Positions 56,901 to 64,000 of a DNA stretch of 64,000 bases are shown piece by piece; within the stretch, counting starts at the first letter, position 1, and each line of letters starts with the position of its first letter. Source of the stretch: Nematostella vectensis. Lineage: Eukaryota > Cnidaria > Anthozoa > Actiniaria > Edwardsiidae. The position numbers were made by a program, and so were the translations under genes. Under the pieces are notes generated by a model, which worked only from the letters and a program-made list of their open reading frames with translations, ran no database searches and was not told the origin of the DNA. The DNA lies in contig NC_064039.1 in NCBI RefSeq assembly GCF_932526225.1, forward strand, positions 10,932,139 to 10,996,138. The letters run 5' to 3'.

Positions 56901-57852
56901 AGGAGATTCTCGATAGCATGCCTGACAAAGAGGCGCCCGCCGTACTGGCAGGGCTGGTCCAGAACATCCTGGACGAGGACATCCCCGACGATGTCAAACA
57001 CAAGCTGCTTAAGCCGCTCGTACCGGCGAAAGTGTGGACAGAGGAAGTCGACCCTTTGCTGCCGGGACGGCGGCAAGAGGGCCCGGAGAGCTTAGACCCC
57101 GAGGAGTACTATTTTCTCTTCGTCGGCGGCGCCCATCTTCGGTTCCCAAGCGTGGATGCCACTCTTCGGGGCCAAGACATAAGCGCCGGTGTTTACCAGG
57201 AGATTCTCGATAGCATGCCTGACAAAGAGGCGCCCGCCGTACTGGCTGGGCTGGTCCAGAACATCCTGGACGAGGACATCCCCGACGATGTCAAACACAA
57301 GATGCTTAAACCGCTCGTACCGGCAAAAGTGTGGACAGAGGAAGTCCACCCTTTGCTGCCGGGACGGCAGCAAGAGGGCCCGGAGAGCTTAGCCCCGAGG
57401 AGTACTATTCTCACTTCGTCGGCGGCGCCCATCTTCGGTCCCCAAGCGTGGATGCCACTCTTCGGGGCCAAGACATAAGCGCCGGTGTTTACCAGGAGAT
57501 ACGAGATCTTGTTGGAACAGGTGTCATTGCTCTAAAGCCGGTTATGCGGGGGCCTGATATTAATGACGACGCCTCGGTGTGGTGGGTCTCGCACGAGCGA
57601 GAGTCTCTGCGGGCGAACGCAGTGCTTCCGCTGGTGCTCGAGATGGTAGACCCCGACCGGCGTTACAGACTCTTTACGGTCGTTGGTAAGGCCCCCGCAG
57701 AGCCATTGGCGCCAATCACAGAGGAGGAAGGGCGCTCGGAGCACAAGATCGGTGGGTCGTTAGTCAAAAGAGGGGGCCAAATCGCAGTCGGTGCCCTGGA
57801 AGGCATCGATGCGGGTATTTGGGAGAAAGGACGAGAGTACCTCGTTACGTGA
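56885..57852 (+). pseudogene. Duplicated module upstream of the viral polymerase
   Basis: A 297-bp unit (99 codons, EILDSMPDKEAPAVLAGLVQ to GGAHLRFPSVDATLRGQDIS) is present twice, at 56903-57199 and 57200-57495. The second copy has lost one base near 57391 (GACCCC to GCCCC), which moves the frame. The continuing frame (57331-57852) has WWVSHERESLRANAVLPL and is open until another shift near 57830. The module has no domain I recognise. It probably belongs to the same large protein as the polymerase. Confidence 0.6.
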
Positions 57853-59522
57853 GATACGAGCTTCGCCCTTTACCTGAGCAAAATGGGGACCCTGGGCCAA
57901 TGTTTGAGCGAGAGGGGAGTGACGCCTTCGCTAACTGTGTTGTGAGTTATGTTGCCCACTTCTTGAGGAATCGCGGCACCTCGCGCTCCCTTGGTCTAAC
58001 CAAGACACGAGGTAAGATCCTCGAGCGATTCGACAAGAAGCTGGCCACTACGGGATGCACCAAAGAAGACGTCTTTGAGATGGAAAAGAAGCTCGAGGTA
58101 AAGCTAGTAGCCGTGGACGCCTTGGGTAACGTCCTGTGGGACTCGGGGAAGTACAAGACTAAGACGAGGATCACCATCCCCTGCCACAATAACCACGCCT
58201 GGGCGGAGCTTCCGACCGAACCACCTGCGATCGCGAGCGTCCACGGCCTTCGACTTCGAGGCTGAGGGGGAGCTTCGTTCGTTATGTCGGGGGAGGCAGC
58301 GCCTCGCGCTACCAGTGCCGCCGCAAAAACGCGCGAGGCAAAAGTGCGAGAGGTGCTCATTCGCTTTATAAACAGGGCGATCCCCAGAAGCACGAGAATC
58401 TGGCTGTGTGGGCGTGTTATAGTCACGCACGAAGGCAAACTGTACCGATCGGGACAAGACGGATGGGCTATCGACAGGGCATTTACAGACGAGACTGGAT
58501 ATGATCCTCAATGGCTCCCTGATGACCACCCAGCCTACCAAGAGTACACCGAAGCTACGCACTCGATGGGCGGTGCAATAGGGTATCGCTTCAAGAAGTG
58601 GACCCAAAGAGAGAACATCAGGCCAACGCCTCTTAAATACAGGGACGTCTGGCGAGCGGCGCAGGTTGAGTCCAAAGTGTGGAATAGCAAGGAAAACTTA
58701 CGGGCGCAGCCTCATGCGCACATCGACATGCGTGCGGCGTACCTAGGATGCGAGGACAGCGTCTTCGGCGGCGCCTCGGACGCCATTGATTTGGTGCGGA
58801 AATACGGCTACCCTACGAACGTGTATCGTATCGCAGATGTTGTGGGACGGCCATTGAGCGAGGTTCTTCAACTGACCGGGGCCATTCAGCTGACCGAGTG
58901 GGGGTTCTCTGAGGCCTGCCACCCCTACACTTCCGGGAGGGTAGGGCAGCACTTGGAACAAAACGAGGGCTGGATCACCACGCCAGAGCTCAAGGACCTG
59001 TTTGACTCGGGTGACCTCGTCATGGCTGCGGCGAGGGAGGTGTTGTATAGCGTCGGAAAAAAGGACTCCATCAAGTTCCCCCACTCCATCGCGTGCCGCC
59101 CCGGCGGCGAAGACTCGCAGTACCCTGAGGGTCGAGATCTCGCTGTCCGTTTCGTAGGCAAGTGCGATTGCCATGGCGACGAGTCCTCGATCGTAGTCCG
59201 CTACCGTGAAGAAGCCGCGTATCTGACAGACCTCCTTGCGGGCACCGACCACTTACTTAACTTCGAACATGCCGACGGAGCTCATCTGATCCAATACAAA
59301 GACGGTGTCCGGCGCTCACAATGGTACCATATCAGGGCCTTCGTCTTGGCGTACACAAACATAGCGTTGCGACGCATGTTGAGGCGGATCCCTCGCGAAG
59401 ACGTCCTCCGAGTGTGTACAGATGCCATATACGCAAAGGCGGTGCCCAGTGGTGTGAAGCTCGTGGAGCGAAATCCGAGGTATGGAGAGTGGCGCCACAA
59501 GAAGCCTTGGTACGAGTGGTGA
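57819..59522 (+). pseudogene. Family-B-like DNA polymerase, broken
   Basis: Virus-type polymerase that would copy the element's genome. The frame 57819-58265 has the conserved NNHAW motif. An FDFEAEGE stretch at 58249-58272, in another frame, looks like the exonuclease I motif. The frame 58284-59522 (412 codons) holds palm motif A as HIDMRAAYLG (Asp at residue 148) and motif C as VCTDAIY (Asp at 380). The second aspartate expected in a YxDTDS motif C is replaced by Ala, as also happens in some divergent virus polymerases or through decay. Several frameshifts lie between 58230 and 58430. The stop at 59520-59522 separates it from the helicase in the same frame. Assignment to family B is from motifs only. 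Confidence 0.65.
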
Positions 59523-59558
59523 CCCGAAGCGGCTTGGGGTCCGAAGAGGTCGGGGTGC

Positions 59559-60738
59559 TTGGCTAGGAAGCCAAGCACTGCGCCGAGTCTGCCGTGCGAT
59601 CTAGTGGCCGCAACCTCTGCAAGGATGTATCTAGCCGGCCAGGGAGGATCGGGGAAGACCGAGTGGGCGGTGAGCATGTTCCGCGGCCGCAACGTTGTGG
59701 TGCTCACCCCCGAGAACGACCTCGCCCACGACCATCGCAACAACCCGCGCCTCGCGGTGAAGGCTCAAACCTACCACCACTACCTCTGCATACCAGCGGA
59801 GAAGCCGATAGAGGAGTGGAGACCTTCCGAGCTGGGGCACAAACTCGACCGTCTCGCAGAAGTAATCATCATTGACGAGTGCTGTAAGGTACAGACTAAA
59901 GTGCAACGCGCCATCCTAGGGTATCTCGCCACGCGGCCGTGTCAGGTAGTGTGTTGTGGCGACTATGGGCAGGTCCCGCCCTGGGGAGATAAAGAGGGGC
60001 CTCACGATATGCTCAAGGAGTGGGCACAAGGGAACATCCGCTCGTTCGAGTCCGACTACCGCTGCCTGTGTGAAGACTGCGGAAAGCCGTACAGTACATG
60101 CGACTGCGGCTCTGCCGCGCCCTCCTCCAGGCTCCACGACATAAAGGGCCAGATTTGGTGTCAGCCAGATACCCAACAGCTTGAGGTGTTCCGAGAGGAG
60201 TGGGAATGGGGTGGCGTTCGACGCGGCGATCGAGCAGGCCCACCCAAGCGATATGCGGGTGTGCTCGACCAACAAGATGGGGGCCCTTGTTCAGTAGCGA
60301 TTGGTAGAGCACCACAGGAAAAACTACCCCCAATTGCCAGCAACCATCCGCTTTGACCCCGATCCTAGCGTCGCGCATCGTTATCGCAAGCAAGGGCGGC
60401 CGGTGCCCGTGCCAGGCAAAAGGTGTGGGAAGGTCGACGCGTACAAAGGCACGGTAGTCGAGGTTCCTCTCGGCGTGGTCCTTAACGGGCTTCCCCTCGA
60501 GTGGAAATACGCGGGCTGGGGGACAGTCCACCGGGTGCAGGGCAAGACTATCCAGACTCCAAGACGTCTGTTTATCATAGACCACAGCTTAGAGGGCTGG
60601 ATCACGAATGCTGTATACACCGGCATCTCCCGCGTGCGGCTCGCCGACCAGATAGTCCGCGTGATCCCCCCGATAACACCCCTGGTGCCTTGGTTCCCAC
60701 ATGACTGCAGGCTACGCCCAGTGAAGAGCTCATTATAG
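59559..60738 (+). pseudogene. Superfamily 1 helicase, broken
   Basis: Walker A GQGGSGKTEW, Walker B VIIIDECCK and motif III VVCCGDYGQVPPW lie in the first frame (to about 60200). Motifs V and VI lie in the second (TVHRVQGKTI, YTGISRVRLAD; 60301-60738). Order and form fit a RecD/Pif1-like SF1 DNA helicase. A +1 shift occurs between about 60200 and 60225, and a TAG at 60295 interrupts the resumed frame. The first ATG in frame is 59625, directly before Walker A, so translation probably began upstream as part of the polymerase protein. No codon-level reason for independent initiation is seen. Confidence 0.8.
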
Positions 60739-61010
60739 CGCGAATCAAGCGATACGCTATAGACGAAAGGCAAAAGGGTCGCACAAAGTACACGGGACCG
60801 CGCCACGTTCTGACGGTAGACCACGTACTCGGCGTGATTGCTGACGCGGAAAAGAAGTGCACGGTCTGTGGCACTCAACTTCTGCTCCAGGGGTACACCA
60901 AGAGTCATCCCCAATGCTTCAGTATCGACCGGCGGGACGACAGTCAGGGGCACTACAAGTGGAATGTCAGACTCACGTGCCTTAGCTGCAATAGAAGGCA
61001 CAAGCGCTGA
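60705..61010 (+). CDS. HNH endonuclease of the viral element (start uncertain)
   Basis: A compact HNH nuclease with the ββα-metal fold signature: CTVCGTQLL, then FSIDRRDDSQGHYKWNVRL, then TCLSCNRRHKR. The two CxxC pairs bind structural zinc, and Asn of WNV is the HNH asparagine. A preceding VDHVLGV could be the ββα entry or chance. The frame has no ATG. A candidate ATG at 60701 is in another frame and stops after seven codons, so a small indel near 60718 probably broke the start. It overlaps the helicase end. Its role may be genome processing or homing. Confidence 0.7.
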   Translation: MQATPSEELIIARIKRYAIDERQKGRTKYTGPRHVLTVDHVLGVIADAEKKCTVCGTQLLLQGYTKSHPQCFSIDRRDDSQGHYKWNVRLTCLSCNRRHKR

Positions 61011-61124
61011 TCGCGCTTGCGTGACGGCTGGGCACTAGTACTTCCTTGAGGTTCCTCCATTTGTGTTGACACGCGGTGTCAACTACTTGGTTGCTGAAGA
61101 AGTGGCAAGCTTTCAAATGAACGT

Positions 61125-61710
61125 CTACTCTGGGATGGCAGACTCGCCACTGTCCGTGTGCCGTTCCGGCAGGCAAACCATAGGTGAGTCCTCGGCTGTT
61201 ACCTCGCGTTGACACCGCGCGTCAGCGCTTGCCGTTCCGGCGGTGTTCACATGACGTGCTATGTGTAACGCCCAGACGGCTAAAGCCATCAAACGACCGC
61301 AGCGTAGAGACAGGCTTCCGCACAATGTGCGGAGCTCGTTGTTGATGATGTAGTCGGACACTAGGTCATTGTGAAGATCGACCATACTGTCTATCGGCAG
61401 CGCCATGCCTACTAGCTTAGTCGTAAGCTTCAGAAAGCTGTCTGCCAGGGCGTCTGTAGTCCGGCTGGCTAGAGCGGTCTCGAATCGCCTCTCGTATTTC
61501 CTCACCTCCTCGGCGCTCATGCGTTTGACGTCGTCGTGAGTCAGGGCCTTGCCTACAATTTCTCTCGACTTCCCCGAAGCTACGAGAATCGCGAGTTTCT
61601 CCCTCGCGTCTGCTATCTCAGTTTGCTCACCTCCGGTTGCCGTTCCGGCAGGATGGGAGGCCTGCGGCGCCCCCCTCAAGAAGACTCTCAAAGCATTCGT
61701 CGCTCATCAT
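61125..61710 (-). CDS. Conserved small protein of the viral element, function unknown
   Basis: A frame of 189 codons (61691-61125) with a helical, charged core: ALTHDDVKRMSAEEVRKYER, ALADSFLKLTTKLVGMALPI, DLVSDYIINNELRTLCGSLS. It resembles, as far as I remember, an unnamed protein found beside the packaging ATPase in other animal polinton-like elements. The open frame lacks an ATG. Two ATGs at 61710/61707 begin a different frame (MMSDECFESLLEGG), and the palindrome TGCCGTTCCGGCA lies at the point where the frames would have to meet. It is downstream of the ATPase and ends 115 bp from the convergent HNH gene. Confidence 0.6.
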
Positions 61711-61791
61711 GCCGTGGCTAAGGTGCAACACGTGTGTATACGTACGTATATGTGTGCACACACACGTACGCGTTATGCCCCAGGGCGGTGG

Positions 61792-62394
61792 TTACCGTTT
61801 AACTAGGGCGATGGTATAAGGGTGACGCAAGCAAAACTCTAACTTCGAGAACTTTTTCGTCTTGAGGGCCTTCATGTACTCTTTCATCTTCTCTTCTGAG
61901 AGCTCCGCGCCGTAGTCATGTAGGATAGCTTTCATGTCCGCCTTGCTCGGGGTATAGAAGACCACCAAGGCCGCGATGTTCTCACGGAACGGCTTCGTGG
62001 TGCTGGTGAGCTGCTGTGTGATCACCCACACGCTGATACCCACGTGGCGCGCGCTGAACGCCAAGTTGACGAGCTGGTCAGAGCGCCTCTTTACGTCTTT
62101 CGAGGCCGCACAGTCGTCGAGTATGATTAGTGTATTAGTGCCTTCGAAGAGAGCGGAGACAAACCTCAGCAGTATGTCGATCTGACCCGCCTCAGGTGCG
62201 ATGACAAACAGACGATTGCCGCCCTCGCCGAAGCCGTCGTATGTTTTGTTGTAGACAAAGGCAGGGCACACGAGTACGATGTAGTCAAACTTGCCCCGGA
62301 AAGGGCCGCGCAGCCGGTCCACTACGAATTGGGTCTTCCCGAATGACGTCAGGCCCACGATGAGAACGTTAAATGGGATGTTTTTCGGGTCCAT
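61792..62394 (-). CDS. A32/FtsK-type packaging ATPase
   Basis: 200 residues. Walker A is VLIVGLTSFGKTQFVVDRL, Walker B is NTLIILDDCA, followed by SARHVGISVWVITQQL, the sensor-like motif of A32/HerA-FtsK genome-packaging ATPases. It would drive DNA into the capsid. The start is taken at the ATG before DPKNIPFNVLIVG, 32 bp after the capsid gene's stop; the longer frame to 62622 overlaps that gene and has no family features. The frame is intact, in contrast to the replication genes. Same strand and order as the capsid gene, so probably co-transcribed. Confidence 0.85.
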   Translation of the reverse strand: MDPKNIPFNVLIVGLTSFGKTQFVVDRLRGPFRGKFDYIVLVCPAFVYNKTYDGFGEGGNRLFVIAPEAGQIDILLRFVSALFEGTNTLIILDDCAASKDVKRRSDQLVNLAFSARHVGISVWVITQQLTSTTKPFRENIAALVVFYTPSKADMKAILHDYGAELSEEKMKEYMKALKTKKFSKLEFCLRHPYTIALVKR

Positions 62395-62426
62395 ACCGCG
62401 CTGCCGCAGCGCTCCGGCGTATGTGC

Positions 62427-63692
62427 TCAGTATTGTTTGGACTCTAGCTGTCCGTTCATAAGGTTCATTTGGGCGTCGGCCACCACAAACACGTGACAGT
62501 TTACGGTACCAGTGCCGCTCGCCGTGCGTTTTATCTCGAGGTGCACACCGTCGCGGGTATTGACCAATCGGAGACCACCCCCATGGATAGCACTGTCGTC
62601 CGTCGTTCGAAGGTCGATCCACAGAGCAAACTTGTCATCGCCATAGAACGACTCGGGGCCGATTGCCGGGGCGGCAGGCGCTCCGCTGTGCCCCCCCGGG
62701 GAGGGGCGGACGAACCGCCTTTTCGCTTCCCTCCAGAAATCCGTGAGGCGCAGCCCCTGGCTGAAGACCTTGTTTGGCATGCCGTCGATTGTAACGCGAA
62801 CGCTCTTGATGTCGGGGTACACGAACTTCTCAGAGTCGCGAGCCCCTGCCGTGTATGGCCCCACAAAGAGGTGCAACAGACCACTCATAGACCTTCGCGG
62901 CAGGTTGACACTCTCGTTGATTATGCTGTCCGTCCCTTTGCTAATATGGAAGGTCTTGTGAAGGTTCACTTGCTTGTAGAAGAACGTTGTGCCGTTTTGG
63001 TAGGCGGCGGCTGCAGACCGGGAGAGGTTGTCGTCCCTCAGGCTTTCGTATTCCAGCTCTAGATTTTTGATGCCATAGGATAATTTGGTAGCATCGCTTC
63101 CGACTACTACCTGGTCAACCGTTGCGAACGTGATTTCGAAGAGCAGCGCCTCGGAGAGCGCCCTTGGGTACAGTACGCCGTGGTCCGTCAGCAGAGAATG
63201 GTCTAGCGGGATGGTGTACCTCGCCCCGTGGGCGGCGTTTAGAGCGTTCTCCTTGGCGTTTCTAGTCGCTTTATCGCCAGCCTTGGAGCGAAGCTTGCGC
63301 ATGTTTTCTGACTGTATGCCCTGCTCCAGGCGGTCCTCTCTCTCGACCTTGGACAGGTAAAGCTCCTCATACGTCTTGAAGACGTCGTAGCGGTTGGTGT
63401 CCTGGAGCGTTTCTACTGCAAACGTGATTTTCAGGCGGCTCACGAGATTTCGGCCGACGTTCTTCACGACGGTATTATTTGCATGGCCCGAGATGGAGAG
63501 ATCGAGACCGACCCTCAAGGAGCCAGGCACGAGCGTGACGCCTTCCGATAGCTTTGGGACCGCCACATATAGCGTCTCGCCTGGGGAGGCTGTCGACGGG
63601 TTGAGAGTGACCCGGTGAACAGTTCTCTCGGCTTTCAACCCCAGAGGAGTTCTGGGTGTTCGTTGGGGGTCAAGTTTATCGCTGACTGACAT
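62427..63692 (-). CDS. Major-capsid-like protein (F54H12.2-type family)
   Basis: An intact frame of 421 residues from ATG 63692. It is rich in beta-strand-like segments (VHRVTLNPSTASPGETLYVA, SLRVGLDLSISGHANNTVVK, NLVSRLKITFAVETLQDTNR) with a charged helix region near 110-150, as in double-jelly-roll capsid proteins of polinton-like viruses. The segment near residue 290 (KFVYPDIKSVRVTIDGMPNK) resembles animal proteins annotated F54H12.2-like. Direct neighbour of the packaging ATPase. The capsid role is inferred from context and secondary structure, not proven. A Pro/Gly/Ala-rich loop (residues 330-345) contains a poly-G DNA tract. Confidence 0.65.
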   Translation of the reverse strand: MSVSDKLDPQRTPRTPLGLKAERTVHRVTLNPSTASPGETLYVAVPKLSEGVTLVPGSLRVGLDLSISGHANNTVVKNVGRNLVSRLKITFAVETLQDTNRYDVFKTYEELYLSKVEREDRLEQGIQSENMRKLRSKAGDKATRNAKENALNAAHGARYTIPLDHSLLTDHGVLYPRALSEALLFEITFATVDQVVVGSDATKLSYGIKNLELEYESLRDDNLSRSAAAAYQNGTTFFYKQVNLHKTFHISKGTDSIINESVNLPRRSMSGLLHLFVGPYTAGARDSEKFVYPDIKSVRVTIDGMPNKVFSQGLRLTDFWREAKRRFVRPSPGGHSGAPAAPAIGPESFYGDDKFALWIDLRTTDDSAIHGGGLRLVNTRDGVHLEIKRTASGTGTVNCHVFVVADAQMNLMNGQLESKQY

Positions 63693-63803
63693 CGTATACG
63701 TATATCATATATGTATATATACATAAAGTACGAAGCCGCGTGGCTATGGTCCGGACTGTTAGACATGTCTAATAAAGCATAGCACGAGTTATGCGCACGC
63801 ATC
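63693..63803. promoter_or_regulatory. Divergent promoter region of the viral element
   Basis: About 110 bp between the capsid start codon and the + strand ORF. It begins with CGTATACGTATATCATATAT and GTATATATACATAAA, TATA-like on both strands. A related TATACGTACGTATAT lies at 61739-61753, before the small conserved gene. Confidence 0.5.
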
Positions 63804-64000
63804 ATGGGTGATGTTGACGTTGACATTGACGATACTTTGCCGGGTGCGTCCGCCGATCGCGGAGCGGGGGACGACGCCCCTTATCCCGTTTGACCCCGAC
63901 GATGGGGAGTCGATCCCAATGACGAGCACGTCACCGCGTATGCATGCTGCGCATAGCATGGCTACGCGAAGCGCAACGCAAACGACCGCTGAAACCTCGT
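63804..64000 (+). pseudogene. Start of a divergent viral ORF, cut by the window
   Basis: ATG 63804 opens an acidic frame (MGDVDVDIDDTLPG) that stops with TGA at 63891. The neighbouring frame is open through the same place (LIPFDPDDGESIPMTSTSP) and continues to the window end, so a one-base shift probably broke one gene. It may be a minor structural protein; this cannot be determined here. Confidence 0.45.

Larger units (their letters stand above)
56385..64000. mobile_element. Endogenous polinton-like / adintovirus-like virus element (partial)
   Basis: An intronless, GC-rich block of densely packed genes: polymerase, SF1 helicase, HNH nuclease on +; small conserved protein, packaging ATPase and capsid-like protein on -; a divergent ORF on + at the edge. 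This gene set is that of polinton-like viruses. No integrase and no terminal inverted repeats are seen, but the right end is beyond the window and the left end is undefined (between about 55.5 and 56.43 kb). The replication genes are broken while three morphogenetic frames are open. Confidence 0.8.

Noticed and set aside
56391-57471. Several minus-strand ORFs opposite the viral replication gene
   Set aside because: Shadow frames of GC-rich, duplicated sequence with no domain signals.
62394-62622. 76-codon N-terminal extension of the packaging ATPase frame
   Set aside because: It overlaps the capsid gene in another frame and lacks conserved features. The ATG at 62394 fits the family start.
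62469-63062. 197-codon plus-strand ORF within the capsid gene
   Set aside because: Antisense shadow in GC-rich coding DNA. The minus frame is longer and matches the viral gene order.

Overview
The window is eukaryotic genomic DNA, most likely from a cnidarian of the sea anemone type (Nematostella-like). The case rests on intron-rich genes with vertebrate-like exon structure and GT-AG splice sites. Animal-specific gene families are present (FNBP4-type WW protein, allantoicase, AMN1-like LRR protein). There are many short terminal-inverted-repeat elements, a Penelope-like retroelement and a polinton-like virus insertion. The species is inferred, not proven.

Host genes, left to right. (1) An FNBP4 homologue on + (254-9996, 5' end outside the window), 13 exons, two WW domains, polyproline and the conserved C-terminus. 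(2) A two-exon EamA/DMT-type transporter on + (12710-14403). (3) An intronless ankyrin-repeat gene on + (15588-17282). (4) A complete allantoicase gene on + (33593-42926), 11 exons, all phases consistent, 403 aa. (5) An eight-exon leucine-rich-repeat gene on - (52492-43334) that ends tail-to-tail with allantoicase; the two poly(A) signals are about 80 bp apart. A possible small spliced transcript on - (32210-30970) is tentative, as is a 55-codon ORF on - at 56252-56085.

The interval 19-31 kb has no recognisable host gene. It holds a roughly 43-bp satellite with a higher-order period of about 959 bp, and a second satellite of about 62 bp that is interrupted by a decayed Penelope-like element on -. 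That element's reverse-transcriptase core has been amplified into sixteen 56-bp copies. MITEs and foldback elements are scattered through introns and spacers, several in two or three copies.

From about 56.4 kb to the window end the sequence changes to dense, GC-rich coding DNA without introns. This is an endogenous polinton-like/adintovirus-like element. The left block on + is a broken replication gene: a Cys/His-rich module, a duplicated module, a family-B-like polymerase palm and an SF1 helicase, followed by an HNH endonuclease. The right block on - is morphogenetic and open: a capsid-like protein, an A32/FtsK-type packaging ATPase and a conserved small protein. A divergent + ORF starts at 63804 and leaves the window. 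The two blocks converge at about 61.0-61.1 kb. Polymerase and helicase lie in the same frame and are separated only by one stop, which suggests an ancestral polymerase-helicase fusion.

A recurring theme is minisatellite growth on exon/intron boundaries. In both the FNBP4 gene and the LRR gene, the 3' end of an exon plus its splice donor has been copied in tandem. In the LRR gene the unit is 60 bp (20 codons), so each copy could add a repeat-sized segment to the protein.
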